A DNA stretch of 35,051 nt from an uncultured Clostridia bacterium (lineage in GTDB: Bacteria; Bacillota; Clostridia; TANB77; CAG-508): positions 1 through 35,051 of the forward strand of contig CALXWR010000011.1 of the NCBI GenBank assembly GCA_944392465.1, read 5' to 3'. The notes below the pieces were generated by a model. The model searched no databases, was not told the DNA's origin, and saw only the letters and a list, made by a program, of their open reading frames with translations. The position numbers and the translations under genes are program-made. Of the stretch, positions 8,195 through 18,873 are shown piece after piece; the first letter of the stretch is position 1; every line of letters begins with the position of its first letter.

Positions 8195-8372
8195 AAAGAC
8201 CTCCATTTGAGCATTTTAAATAATATTATACATTAATTATTTTTACCTAAAGTAAAAAAATTATCATAATTTAAAAAGGAAAATTTTGAGAAAAATTTAC
8301 AAAATGAGATAAAAAATATAGATGATTAAAATAATTAAATATGATAAAATAATTAAAAAGGATAGAAAGATT

Positions 8373-9242
8373 ATGTATGTACAATTTGTTATATTATTAG
8401 TTTTACTACTATTATTTATTTTAATAATGTATTATGAACTTAGAGTTTCTACATCTAAACTTCCAAAAGATGTATTTAGATATTTTAATTTTAAATCAAA
8501 AAAGTTTATGGGAAGAGATGTTTTTACAATTTCTCCAGAAGCGGAACAAAGTGATAAAGTAATATTATATATTCATGGTGGATCATATGTTGGTGAATTG
8601 GAAAAATATCATTGGACTTTTTTTAAAGATATAATTAATGCAACAAAAGCAACAGTTATTGTTCCAGATTATCCTCTTACTCCAGAGAATACATATCTTC
8701 AAGTGTTTAAAATGATGGAACCTTTATATAAGAAAATAATAGATAATATAAAGGGAAAGGAATTTATATTAATGGGAGATTCGGCTGGTGCTGGTTTAGC
8801 ACTTGCTTTATACCAAAGAAATGGTAAATTAAAAAGAAGGCTTCCTGATAAAACAATTTTGATTTCACCTTGGCTTGATGTTAGAATGACTAACCCTGCT
8901 ATAGATAATATAAATGATCCAGTTTTGAAAAAACAATTATTAAAATTGTCTGGAAAAAGATATGCAGGGAAGAATGGTTTAAGAAGTTATTTAGTAAATC
9001 CTGTTTTAGGACCAACAGATAAGCTTAAAGAGATATATATTTTGTCTGGCACGAAGGATATCTTAAATCCAGATGCTAAAGAATTTGCTAAAAAGAATAA
9101 AGGAAAAGTTGATTTTATAGAATTTGAAGATGCAATTCATAATTTTCCATTAATGAGACATAAATCAAAAGTACTTCATGCTAAAGAAGGATATGAAAAA
9201 ATCTTAGAGATTATTGAAAAAGGAGAGAATGTAAATGTCTAA
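8373..9242 (+). CDS. Membrane-anchored alpha/beta hydrolase (HSL-like esterase)
   Basis: Predicted carboxylesterase or acetyl esterase of the hormone-sensitive-lipase group. It shows the oxyanion-hole motif HGGSYVG, the nucleophile elbow GDSAGAG, an Asp region (SGTKDILNPD) and the catalytic His in DAIHNFP. An N-terminal hydrophobic helix (YVQFVILLVLLLLFILIMYY) anchors it in the membrane. The start is taken at ATG 8373, which has AAGGATAGAAAG in front; an upstream in-frame ATG at 8322 has no ribosome binding site. It overlaps the next gene by 8 bases (translational coupling), forming an operon with an HxxxDG acyltransferase and a polytopic membrane protein. Together these suggest acyl or acetyl group turnover on a lipid, alcohol or surface molecule. 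Substrate unknown. Confidence 0.85.
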   Translation: MYVQFVILLVLLLLFILIMYYELRVSTSKLPKDVFRYFNFKSKKFMGRDVFTISPEAEQSDKVILYIHGGSYVGELEKYHWTFFKDIINATKATVIVPDYPLTPENTYLQVFKMMEPLYKKIIDNIKGKEFILMGDSAGAGLALALYQRNGKLKRRLPDKTILISPWLDVRMTNPAIDNINDPVLKKQLLKLSGKRYAGKNGLRSYLVNPVLGPTDKLKEIYILSGTKDILNPDAKEFAKKNKGKVDFIEFEDAIHNFPLMRHKSKVLHAKEGYEKILEIIEKGENVNV

Positions 9243-10527
9243 AAATTCCAAAAGCAATAACTGGAGAAGATTAGATAATTCTGCAAAAATATTTCCTATA
9301 TCATCAAGTAAAAAATATAGTAGTGTATTTAGATTATCTGCAGTATTAAAAGAAAAAATAAATCCTAAAATCTTAAAAGAATCTGTAGAATTAGTTCTAA
9401 AAAACTTAAATTCGTTTAAGGTAAAATTAAAAAAGGGGCTGTTTTGGTATTATTTTGAGGATAATCATAAAAAAGTGATTATAGAAAAGGAAAAGGTATA
9501 TCCATGTAAATATATAGACCCAAAAACAAATAATGATTATTTATTTAAGGTGACTTATTATGAAAATAAAATAAATTTAGATATATTTCATTCATTAACA
9601 GATGGAAATAGTGGAATAATCTTTTTAAGGGAAATTGTGTATACATATATAGAATTAGCACATCCTGAAGATTTTAGTAAACAAATAAGAATTCAAAGAA
9701 AAATATCTAATAATACAGAAGATGATTATTTAAAAAATTATAACAAAAAATCTCCAAAAGCAAAAGGCGGAAAAAAAGCATATATTTTAAAAGGAAAAAA
9801 GCTTCCACTTTCTGCAATTGGAGTAATACATGTTAATATAAATTTGGAGCAACTAAAGGCAAAAGCAAAAGAAAAAGGAGTTACAATAACGCAATTTTTA
9901 ACGGCATGTGTAATCTATGCAATATATAACTCGAATTACAAGAACTACAATGGAAAAAAACCTATAAAAGTATGCATACCAGTTGATTTGAAGAAATATT
10001 TTAAATCAGAAACAGTAAGTAATTTTTTTAGTTACATAACATTGCAGGTAAATATGAATAAAACCGAACTTCTGAGTTTTGATAATCTTCTTAAATTTGT
10101 ACATGAGGACTTTAATAAAAGGTTAACCAAGGAAGAAATTAGTAAAACGATGTCTGCTAATGTTAAATTAGGAAATAATCTATTTATAAAGTTAATTCCG
10201 TTATTTCTTAAAGTAATAATAGTAAAATTAAGTTATATGGAAATCAGAAAATATACAACAACAACTTTTTCAAACATAGGTAGAGTTGGTATTATAGGTG
10301 AATATCAAAAATATATAGATAAATTTTTAATGCTTATTGCACCTGAATCAGTAGAAAAAATAAAATGTTCAGCTTGTTCCTTTGAAAATAATTTGGTTTT
10401 TACAGCTACATCAGTTTTAAAGGATACAGCTGTGGAACAAAAATTTTGTGAAAAATTAAAAGAAGAAGGAATAGATTTGTATGTAGAAGGGAATGGTGTG
10501 CATGACTTCACTGTATCCGAAGATTAG
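9235..10527 (+). CDS. Condensation/alcohol acetyltransferase-like acyltransferase
   Basis: A 430-residue CoA-dependent acyltransferase fold protein related to alcohol acetyltransferases and NRPS condensation-type enzymes. The diagnostic HxxxDG appears as HSLTDG at about residue 119, in a typical context (IFHSLTDGNSGIIFLREI). A second-half segment with FSNIGRVG resembles the family's late structural motif. No membrane segment. AAAGGAGAG stands seven bases upstream of the ATG, inside the end of the esterase gene, and the next gene starts inside its 3' end, so the three are coupled. The product probably transfers acyl groups to an alcohol or lipid acceptor made available in the same operon. Confidence 0.8.
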   Translation: MSKNSKSNNWRRLDNSAKIFPISSSKKYSSVFRLSAVLKEKINPKILKESVELVLKNLNSFKVKLKKGLFWYYFEDNHKKVIIEKEKVYPCKYIDPKTNNDYLFKVTYYENKINLDIFHSLTDGNSGIIFLREIVYTYIELAHPEDFSKQIRIQRKISNNTEDDYLKNYNKKSPKAKGGKKAYILKGKKLPLSAIGVIHVNINLEQLKAKAKEKGVTITQFLTACVIYAIYNSNYKNYNGKKPIKVCIPVDLKKYFKSETVSNFFSYITLQVNMNKTELLSFDNLLKFVHEDFNKRLTKEEISKTMSANVKLGNNLFIKLIPLFLKVIIVKLSYMEIRKYTTTTFSNIGRVGIIGEYQKYIDKFLMLIAPESVEKIKCSACSFENNLVFTATSVLKDTAVEQKFCEKLKEEGIDLYVEGNGVHDFTVSED

Positions 10528-11074
10528 AAATGTAAAAAAAGATAATATTGCAATAAAAATAATGATCATTTTATCAATTCTAGTTGCTGTAACTTGTTTA
10601 ATTACTAATATATGTACTTCTAGAAAGTATATGTGGAGCTTTATAGTAATAATAGGAATTATTTATACATGGGTTACAGTAATGTATTCTATACATAGAA
10701 ATGTAAATATTGCATCAAGTGTAATGGTTCAGTTGATAGCTATATCCATACTTATGATATGCATAGATAATATTATTGGGTATGATGGTTGGTCAATAAA
10801 TTTGGCAATACCTATTATAGTTATGGTAGCAAATACAACAATGTTTATACTTACAATATCAAGTTTTCATAAATACAAATATGCAATATATCAACTAATC
10901 ATATTTGTACTAAGTGTTATACCACTTGGAATATTATTATTTTATGATAAAATTATAACAATGCCTATATTTACAATAATATCAAGTTCGATAGCGGTTT
11001 TTACATTTGTTTTTTCACTTATATTGTGTGGAAAAGATATTATAGAAGAATTAGATAGAAGATTACATACATAA
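10502..11074 (+). CDS. Polytopic membrane protein (DUF6320-like)
   Basis: About six hydrophobic helices fill the protein (190 aa), after a short N-terminal stretch containing LYPKIRNVK. It resembles the DUF6320 proteins that I recall next to alcohol acetyltransferases in Clostridia; this assignment is from memory and is tentative. An N-terminal zinc ribbon of the kind I associate with that family is absent. The start is placed at ATG 10502 because GAAGGG lies eight bases before it; ATG 10493 would be too close to that site. It overlaps the acyltransferase gene by 26 bases. Confidence 0.7.
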   Translation: MTSLYPKIRNVKKDNIAIKIMIILSILVAVTCLITNICTSRKYMWSFIVIIGIIYTWVTVMYSIHRNVNIASSVMVQLIAISILMICIDNIIGYDGWSINLAIPIIVMVANTTMFILTISSFHKYKYAIYQLIIFVLSVIPLGILLFYDKIITMPIFTIISSSIAVFTFVFSLILCGKDIIEELDRRLHT

Positions 11075-11080
11075 AATGTA

Positions 11081-11109
11081 TTGACTTTTTTAATGAAAAT
11101 TAGTATAAT
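11081..11109 (+). promoter_or_regulatory. Promoter of small membrane protein gene
   Basis: TTGACT (11081-11086), a 17-base spacer and TATAAT (11104-11109). It starts 7 bases after the upstream operon and 26 bases before the ATG at 11135. Confidence 0.75.
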
Positions 11110-11134
11110 GATGTATGTAAAAGGAGAATTAGAT

Positions 11135-11290
11135 ATGATAGCTAAAATATGGAAAAAAGTATTATTTATTATATTAATTATTGCATGTTTATTTAATATA
11201 GTGAATAAATTAGTTCATAAATCTTCACTAAATCAAGAACTTAAAAGTTCTGCAGAGTATATAGAACAACAAAAAGAGGAACAAATTTAA
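11135..11290 (+). CDS. Small single-pass membrane protein, 51 aa
   Basis: Not recognised. It begins MIAKIWKKVLF, followed by one hydrophobic helix (about residues 8-24) and a hydrophilic tail rich in Gln and Glu (EQQKEEQI). The start is ATG 11135, preceded by AAAGGAG at the right distance; a longer reading from TTG 11081 would start inside the promoter. It has its own consensus promoter, which supports a real gene. Confidence 0.65.
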   Translation: MIAKIWKKVLFIILIIACLFNIVNKLVHKSSLNQELKSSAEYIEQQKEEQI

Positions 11291-11451
11291 ATATGTTAAA
11301 CTATATAAACAAAAAATATGATTTAAATATTCTGTGGAAAAATTAAAAAAACAAAGAAAAACAAAACGAAAATAAATACTTGAAAAAAATAAATAAATAT
11401 GTTATCATATAAAATAGTGTTTTAAAAAGATAAGGGAGAGGTGAATACAAA

Positions 11452-11652
11452 ATGAAAGAAGGATTACATCCAAATTATACAGAAGCAACTATAACATGTG
11501 CTTGTGGAAATGTTATGAAAACAAATTCTACAAAAGCAGATATGAAAGTTGATGTTTGCTCAAAATGTCATCCATTCTGGACAGGTAACTTAAAAAGAGA
11601 AACAACAGGTGGTAGAGCAGATAGATTTAAGAAAAAATACGGAATTCAATAA
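11452..11652 (+). CDS. rpmE: 50S ribosomal protein L31
   Basis: Zinc-containing (C+) form of L31, a late-assembled protein bridging the ribosomal subunits. The Cys pairs CACG (residues 16-18) and CSKC (36-39) bind zinc, followed by the family's HPFWTG and the basic C-terminus [11 protein letters not shown]. The 66-aa length is typical. GGGAGAGGTG precedes the ATG. The gene is single, with a strong terminator just after it. Confidence 0.97.
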   Translation: MKEGLHPNYTEATITCACGNVMKTNSTKADMKVDVCSKCHPFWTGNLKRETTGGRADRFKKKYGIQ

Positions 11653-11657
11653 AATTA

Positions 11658-11683
11658 GGATAGCAAAAAGCTATTCTTTTTTT
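11658..11683 (+). terminator. Terminator of rpmE
   Basis: GGATAGC/GCTATTC stem (one G-U pair) around AAAAA, followed by TTTTTTT. Confidence 0.9.
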
Positions 11684-11716
11684 ATGTAAGTTGTAAAACT
11701 AAATCAACACAAACAA

Positions 11717-11788
11717 TTGACAATTTATGTAAGAAAAGGTATAATGAATAATGCTCGGCAATTTTTTACTGTAGAAAGGAGCTATTGT
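11717..11788 (+). promoter_or_regulatory. Consensus promoter and leader of GC-rich cassette B
   Basis: TTGACA (11717-11722), exactly 17 bases, TATAAT (11740-11745): a perfect sigma-A promoter. In the short leader TCGGCAA (11755-11761) is complementary to TTGCCGA (11797-11803) inside codons 3-5. The hairpin would enclose the AAAGGAG ribosome binding site and the start codon, suggesting translational control. Confidence 0.75.
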
Positions 11789-12214
11789 ATGGCTACTTGC
11801 CGAAAGCACAACCTGGGGAAGGTACTCGATTCACGGAAGAAAAGAGGTGCACACCGAAGCGACAGCGACTGTGCCGAATGGCTCTGGAAGAAGGTCAGAA
11901 AGGCTCTGAAAGGCTTCTCTCCCTTCGAGCTGGAGCGGATACAGCGTATTCGCGTTGAGTTTAACGCTCACGAAGAGTGTGTCGACATGTCCGTATGGGT
12001 CAAGGATGCCTCAACTAAGCGTGAGTTCAGAATCTCAAAGTACGACGATATCTTGTTGCTTTCGCCGGCTAGAATGAAGCACATTGACCGGATTATGTCT
12101 GCCATGTTGGCAACGGCCAAGCATGAAGGCTTTAAGACGGTCAGTTACTCTGACAGGGGCGTCGTTGCCAAAGACGAACTCAAGTATTGGGTGGTGAAGT
12201 GGACGGAGCAGTAA
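11789..12214 (+). CDS. GC-rich orphan protein B (141 aa)
   Basis: Not recognised. A basic, soluble, mixed alpha/beta protein with many Arg, Lys and Trp. The N-terminal third is very basic (RKHNLGK, SRKKRGAHR), so nucleic acid binding is possible but unproven. The start at ATG 11789 is set by AAAGGAG; the frame extends upstream only through the promoter. Composition is about 50% GC against 30% outside. Three CGG codons (11834, 11936, 12089) are in frame and must be read as Arg to give the ORF. Its own promoter, leader hairpin and terminator make it a self-contained cassette between rpmE and a DUF5665 gene. Confidence 0.7.
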   Translation: MATCRKHNLGKVLDSRKKRGAHRSDSDCAEWLWKKVRKALKGFSPFELERIQRIRVEFNAHEECVDMSVWVKDASTKREFRISKYDDILLLSPARMKHIDRIMSAMLATAKHEGFKTVSYSDRGVVAKDELKYWVVKWTEQ

Positions 12215-12221
12215 ACAACTG

Positions 12222-12290
12222 ACGCCATAATTGGCGTGGCACGGATTCTTAGGGAATAAACCTCCTAAGGGTCCGTGGTTTTTGTTTTTT
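12222..12290 (+). terminator. 3' hairpin and terminator of cassette B
   Basis: A first hairpin ACGCCA-TAAT-TGGCGT (12222-12237) is followed by a two-part stem, CACGGA/TCCGTG enclosing CTTAGG/CCTAAG (12240-12277), then GGTTTTTGTTTTTT. Confidence 0.9.
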
Positions 12291-12384
12291 ATATTAAGAT
12301 GATTTTACAGATTTGCTTTGTAATGAATAAAAAAAATATAAAAGTTAATAATAAATAAAAAGTTTAAAGAATTTGTGTGATTAA

Positions 12385-12669
12385 ATGAAAAGAAAATTAT
12401 ATGACCAGATAAATAAAAAATTAGATAAATTAAATTATTTATTAACTAAAAATAAGGTGTTAGAACTAGCTGAGTTATTAGGTAATAAAAAGGAACTCCT
12501 TTTTAGAAATCTTTGGTCAGGCATGGTAAAAGGAATTGGTATAGGGATTGGTGTTACTATTATAACTGCTATAATACTATTAATACTACAAAAAATAGTT
12601 ACATGGAACATTCCAATAATTGGTGAATATATTGCAGATATTGTTGATATAGTTAAAAATAGTAATTAA
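12385..12669 (+). CDS. DUF5665 small membrane protein
   Basis: A 94-residue protein with a basic N-terminal helical region and one hydrophobic segment (IGIGIGVTIITAIILLIL). It is followed by NIPIIGEYIADIVDIV, which matches the pattern I know for DUF5665 proteins of Firmicutes (LNFxxGxxxGxGxxxG...xxxNxPxIGxxIAxIV). Function unknown. There is no clear AGGAGG before the ATG, only AAAGAATTTG, so translation may be weak or the start may differ slightly. Confidence 0.8.
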   Translation: MKRKLYDQINKKLDKLNYLLTKNKVLELAELLGNKKELLFRNLWSGMVKGIGIGIGVTIITAIILLILQKIVTWNIPIIGEYIADIVDIVKNSN

Positions 12670-12727
12670 ATTAAAAAAATTTTATTTTTGTATTTATTTT
12701 TTTTTATTCTTTATATATAATGTATAA

Positions 12728-12882
12728 AGAATTTTTTATGTAATAGGAATTTCGGAGAAATTTCCTATTACATAAAAAGGCTATAATCGCTATTGCCTTT
12801 GAGATTTCCTCCTTGACGTCGGAAACTCAAATCGGCAAGAACAAAGGGCGACTGCGTCGCTTTGTTCTTTAATAAAAAATCT
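12728..12882. repeat. MITE-like palindromic intergenic element
   Basis: A gene-free block between the DUF5665 gene and pgsA made of four consecutive hairpins: a 20-bp palindrome around TATGTAATAGGAA (12732-12778), AAAGGC/GCCTTT, GAG-TTTCC/GGAAA-CTC, and AAGAACAAAG/CTTTGTTCTT (12837-12869) with an inner CGAC/GTCG. AGAATTTTTTAT at the left and ATAAAAAATCT at the right are near-perfect terminal inverted repeats. Composition is richer in GC than the flanks. A related palindrome lies at 31654-31699. It could be a non-autonomous mobile element or a structured RNA; no protein is encoded. Confidence 0.55.
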
Positions 12883-13009
12883 ATTTTTCATATTAAATAA
12901 TGCATGCTTTGAAATTTTATGAACAGAAAAATGTTAAAAAAACTAGCTATTGTTTTAATGAAAAAAATAAAAAAATAAAATAACTAAAAACATGAAAGGA
13001 TTGAGATAA

Positions 13010-13612
13010 ATGAATTTAGCCAACAAATTAACATTATTTAGGATTATATTAGTACCAATAATATTAATAATACCATACTTAAACATACAAGGTTCAGTAT
13101 TAGGAATATCACTTACATATATAATAATAGATATAATATTTATAATAGCATCAGCAACAGATAAATTAGATGGATATATTGCTCGTTCTAGAAATCAAAT
13201 CACTACATTTGGAAAATTTCTAGACCCAATTGCAGATAAAATTTTAGTAATAGTTGCAATGCTTATTTTACTAGAGGCAGACAAAATTCCAGCATGGATA
13301 CCTGCAATAGTTGTAATTCGTGAATTTATAGTGTCTGGATACAGACTAATTGCAGTAGAAAAAGATGGAAAAGTTATTGCTGCAAGTATATGGGGGAAAA
13401 TTAAAACATGCACTCAAATGCTTGGACTAGTAGTAGCATTTGTAGATGTTAATAGCTTTGGCGCGATTTTTAATGGAAAATTAAGTGGATTACCATTTAT
13501 TATAAATTTAATTTCAACTGGTCTTTTAAGCATATCAGTTTTAGCAACAATATTCTCAGGAATTGATTATTTAAAAGAAAGTAAAGATTTATTCAAAGGA
13601 GAAATGAAATAA
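13010..13612 (+). CDS. pgsA: CDP-diacylglycerol-glycerol-3-phosphate 3-phosphatidyltransferase
   Basis: Makes phosphatidylglycerophosphate from CDP-diacylglycerol and glycerol-3-phosphate, the committed step to phosphatidylglycerol. The CDP-alcohol phosphotransferase motif is complete: DG(Y)(I)AR, 8 residues, G, 3 residues, D, 3 residues, D, seen as DGYIARSRN and GKFLDPIAD (about residues 52-74). Multiple membrane helices, normal length (200 aa). AAAGGA precedes ATG by nine bases. It works with cdsA (30058), which supplies its substrate. Confidence 0.95.
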   Translation: MNLANKLTLFRIILVPIILIIPYLNIQGSVLGISLTYIIIDIIFIIASATDKLDGYIARSRNQITTFGKFLDPIADKILVIVAMLILLEADKIPAWIPAIVVIREFIVSGYRLIAVEKDGKVIAASIWGKIKTCTQMLGLVVAFVDVNSFGAIFNGKLSGLPFIINLISTGLLSISVLATIFSGIDYLKESKDLFKGEMK

Positions 13613-13687
13613 CCTTAAATTTTGACAGCAACAAAATTTGAGGTTAAATGCAAAATATAATCAAATATAAAATTTAAAATTTCTAGG

Positions 13688-15732
<2,045 letters not shown>

Positions 15733-15788
15733 TGTCAGCTTTGGGGACAGGCTCTTTTCCGCCAAAGTTGTCACTTTTGGGGACAGGT
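15733..15788. repeat. TGTCAC/GGGGACAGG repeat, locus 1
   Basis: Two tandem copies in plus orientation, TGTCAGCTTTGGGGACAGG and TGTCACTTTTGGGGACAGG, separated by CTCTTTTCCGCCAAAGT. It starts right at the ligA stop codon. The same unit occurs at 18874-19018 and 27704-27758. Such repeats resemble REP-like sequences mobilised by single-strand (Y1/RAYT) transposases, but no transposase lies in the window. Confidence 0.8.
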
Positions 15789-15813
15789 TTATTTTATGAA
15801 AAAGGAGATAATT

Positions 15814-16059
15814 ATGGATGGAAAATATACTTTTAATCAGTTTAAAGCAAATTTAGATGATGGATATCAAATGTATTATACTTATGTACGAAATAGGTAT
15901 TTACTATATAAAACTGCCGAAAATTGTTATACTCAAAAACTTTTGACAGAGGATGAGAAAAATCCTCAACCAAGACATAGTATGCTTACTCTGAAGAGAA
16001 TTAAGGAAATGTTCCCTCATATGGAGCAAATTGAATACAAAATAGGTATTGCAGAATAA
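15814..16059 (+). CDS. Hypothetical 81-aa protein
   Basis: Not recognised. A small soluble protein rich in Tyr and Lys (MYYTYVRNRYLLYKTAENCY) with no membrane segment. The start is ATG 15814 because AAAAGGAGAT is six bases in front; ATG 15796 is in frame but overlaps the flanking repeat and has no such site. It stands between repeat locus 1 and the promoter of the FIST gene. Confidence 0.65.
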   Translation: MDGKYTFNQFKANLDDGYQMYYTYVRNRYLLYKTAENCYTQKLLTEDEKNPQPRHSMLTLKRIKEMFPHMEQIEYKIGIAE

Positions 16060-16151
16060 TACAGAAATTACGATTAAATTGCATCGCGGAACAAACAGAT
16101 AATGAAGTTAAAATGCTTTGCAGAATAAATGTGATTTTTTTGTAAAAGTTA

Positions 16152-16180
16152 TTGTCAAAAAAATATATTAAGTATATAAT
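16152..16180 (+). promoter_or_regulatory. Promoter of FIST-aldehyde dehydrogenase unit
   Basis: TTGTCA (16152-16157), 17 bases, TATAAT (16175-16180), about 50 bases before the FIST gene. Confidence 0.75.
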
Positions 16181-16232
16181 TTGGGTATAATGAATTTATA
16201 TAAATTTATTAATTGACAAAGGAGGAATTAAT

Positions 16233-17399
16233 ATGTTAAAAGCAAACATAGGATGGAGTACAGAAGCAGATAATTTTGAAGCAGGAAGAGCCTCTGCAAA
16301 GAAGGCTGTAGTTGATTTAGTTCAAACAAAAGTAGCTTTTTTATATACATCAGCTGATAATGATGTTAAAAAAGTGCTAGAAGGTGCAAAATCTGAACTT
16401 GGTACAGCACCAATAATAGGATGTACATCAAGTGGTGGAATCATAGTTCCAGATGGATTTATATCATCTGAAAATGGTTTTGTAGGAATTATGGCTTTAG
16501 GAGATCCAGATACAACTGTAGGTGTTGCAGGATCTAGTAAACAAAAAGATGCAAGAGCAACAGGTAGAATGCTTGCAAAAGAGGCAATGGAAAAAGCAGG
16601 CAAAACAACTGCTCCAGCATATTTCTATATGGTAGCTTCTCCTGCAGAGGAAGAAGATTACTTAAAGGGAATAGAAGATGTTATAGGTAGAGTGCCATTC
16701 TTTGGAGGTAGTGCTGCAGATAATACAGTATCAGGAGAGTGGAGTATTTATACAAATGATACAGTATTTTCTGATGGATGTGCAGTAGCATTTTTCTATA
16801 CAGACAAGAAAATGGCAAATGTTTACACAGGCGCATATCATGAGACAACTAATTCAGGAATTATAACTAAATTAGACGGAAAGAGAACTTTAGTTGAAAT
16901 AGATGGAGAGCCTGCAATGAAAAAATATTCTTCTTGGACTGGCAAAAAGTTAAAAGATTTGGCAGGAGGAAATTTACTTTCTCAAACAATATTAGCACCA
17001 CTAGGAGTTAAAGATAGACTAGGAGATTTAGTAGCAATACGTCATCCAATGAACGGAAATGATGACTATTCAATGAATATAGGAAATAATTTAGCAGTTA
17101 ATACAGCTGTTATTCAAATGGAAGCAACAGTTGATGAATTAATAGATTCTACAGGAAAAGCTATGAAAGAAGCTAAAAAGAATTTAAAAGAAGATGTTGG
17201 GGCATATCTTTTAGTTCATTGTGGAGGTAGAAAATTAGGAATAGGCGACAGAATAAATGAAGTTGCGGAACAATTAAAGAAAGAAGCAAATGGAGTTCCT
17301 TTTATGACTATATTTACATTTGGTGAGTATGGCTCAAGAGAGCATGGGGCAAACACATGCGGAGGTTTAATGCTATCATTTACAGCTATAGCTAAGTGA
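16233..17399 (+). CDS. FIST domain sensory protein
   Basis: FIST (F-box and intracellular signal transduction) protein, with FIST_N in the first 200 residues (IIGCTSSGGI, FFGGSAADN) and FIST_C in the second half (GDRINEVAEQ, FGEYGSREHG, NTCGGLMLSF). The family is thought to bind small ligands, possibly amino acids or metabolites, as a sensor, but the ligand here is unknown. The protein stands alone without a kinase or output domain. GGAGG precedes ATG 16233. The aldehyde dehydrogenase starts 39 bases later, so they are likely one transcript; a metabolite of that pathway is a natural candidate ligand. Confidence 0.9.
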   Translation: MLKANIGWSTEADNFEAGRASAKKAVVDLVQTKVAFLYTSADNDVKKVLEGAKSELGTAPIIGCTSSGGIIVPDGFISSENGFVGIMALGDPDTTVGVAGSSKQKDARATGRMLAKEAMEKAGKTTAPAYFYMVASPAEEEDYLKGIEDVIGRVPFFGGSAADNTVSGEWSIYTNDTVFSDGCAVAFFYTDKKMANVYTGAYHETTNSGIITKLDGKRTLVEIDGEPAMKKYSSWTGKKLKDLAGGNLLSQTILAPLGVKDRLGDLVAIRHPMNGNDDYSMNIGNNLAVNTAVIQMEATVDELIDSTGKAMKEAKKNLKEDVGAYLLVHCGGRKLGIGDRINEVAEQLKKEANGVPFMTIFTFGEYGSREHGANTCGGLMLSFTAIAK

Positions 17400-17438
17400 A
17401 GAGCAGGGGAAAAACCACAAAATAAGGAGGAATGTACC

Positions 17439-18873
17439 ATGAAAAATTTAATTGGATATGAATGGAAAGATGCTCGTAATGGAGCAAAAATAGAAGTTGT
17501 AAATCCGGCAACAAGTGAACTTATAGACACTGTTCCAAATTGTTCAGATGAAGATGTAGATGAGGCTGTAAATGTTGCAGTAGTTGAACAAAAGAAATGG
17601 GCAGAAGTACCTATTCATGAAAGAGCAGATATACTATATAAATTTGTAGATTTAGTAGAAGAAAATAAAGAAAGATTAGCTCGGACTTTTAACTGCAGAA
17701 ACAGGAAAACCTATAAAAGAAGCAAGAGGAGAAGTGGCAAATGTCAGAATAGGTGTGAGAGCATTTATTGAAAGAGCTAAACATTTATATAATGAAAGCA
17801 TACCTGCAGGTCAAGAAGCAGGACAAGAAAAAACTATGCAAATAACAAAAAGATATCCAATAGGTGTTATTGCAGCAATTATACCATTTAATTTCCCAAG
17901 TGATTTGTTTTGCCAAAAAGTACCACCAGCATTACTTATGGGGAATAGTATAATTGTAAAACCATCTAATTACAATCCACTAACATTAACAGAATATGTG
18001 AAATTAATGATTGAAGCAGGAGTACCAGCAGGGTGTATTCAAATACTTACAGGAGATGGACCAACATGTGGTCAAGCCTTAGCAAGACATCCAGGAGTAC
18101 ATTTAGTATCTTTAACAGGTGGAACTGCTGCTGGAATTCAAACAATGGGTACATGTTCGCAAAATTTAACACATGTAATGTTAGAACTTGGAGGAAATGA
18201 TGCTTTTATATTCCTAGAAGATGGTGATATGGATTTGGCAGTAAAAGAAACAATCTGGGGAAGATTATATAATGGCGGACAAGTATGCTGTGCTAGTAAG
18301 AGATTTTTAATACACAACTCAAGAAAAGCAGAATTTATAGAAAGAATGAAAGAAGTAATATCAAATTTAAAAGTAGGAGATCCTACAAAAGAAGATACAG
18401 ATATGGGACCAATGATTAATATAAATGCTGCTAAGAGAATAGAAGAACAGGTGAATAAAACAGTATCAGAAGGAGCTACAATAGTATGTGGAGGAAGAAG
18501 AGAAGATGCATATTATTATCCAACAATACTTGATAATGTAACAAGAGATATGGAAGTAGCAAAAGATATGGAAATATTCGGACCAGTAATTTCTGTTATA
18601 GGATTTGATACTGTAGAAGAAGCTATTGAAATTGCAAATCAGTCTTCATATGGTTTATGTGGATGCGTAATAACTAAAGATTATTCTTTAGGAATGAAAA
18701 TTGCAGACAGACTAGAATGTGGAGGAGCAATAGTAAATGGAGCAAGTTTCTACCGCTCATTCGAAATGCCATTTGGAGGATGGAAACATAGTGGTATAGG
18801 AAATGAAGGAGTTCTTACAACACTACAAGAAATGAGCAGATTAAAAACAATTATTTTGAAAAATATATTATAA
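17439..18873 (+). CDS. NAD(P)-dependent aldehyde dehydrogenase, +1 shift at CGG
   Basis: ALDH-superfamily enzyme, in context probably oxidising lactaldehyde or a similar short aldehyde to the acid. The first 81 codons (VNPATSE, EVPIHERAD) are in one frame and the rest, from LLTAETGKPI to the end, in the +1 frame. The join is at CGG 17682-17684. Skipping the C gives a normal 477-residue protein with the coenzyme motif IIPFNFP, the general base in LELGG, the nucleophile Cys in GGQVCCA and the late motif EMPFGGWKHSG. GGAGG lies before ATG 17439. It follows the FIST gene and precedes a fucO-like gene. If no frame change happens, translation runs about 30 residues out of frame and stops. Confidence 0.88.
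17682..17685 (+). other. +1 frameshift site CGGA in aldehyde dehydrogenase
   Basis: Zero frame reads TTA GCT CGG ACT TTT; the family frame needs GCT, skip C, GGA CTT TTA ACT GCA GAA, giving AGLLTAETGKP. This is the only in-frame CGG in the gene. Confidence 0.82.

Noticed and set aside
11081..11134. Longer small membrane protein starting at TTG 11081
   Set aside because: The extra codons are the -35 and -10 promoter elements; the ATG at 11135 has its own AAAGGAG.
17439..17771. Separate 110-aa gene followed by an independent dehydrogenase gene from 17734
   Set aside because: The two parts are the N- and C-terminal pieces of one ALDH of normal length joined at CGG 17682; the last 30 residues of the short frame have no family similarity and GTG 17734 has no ribosome binding site.
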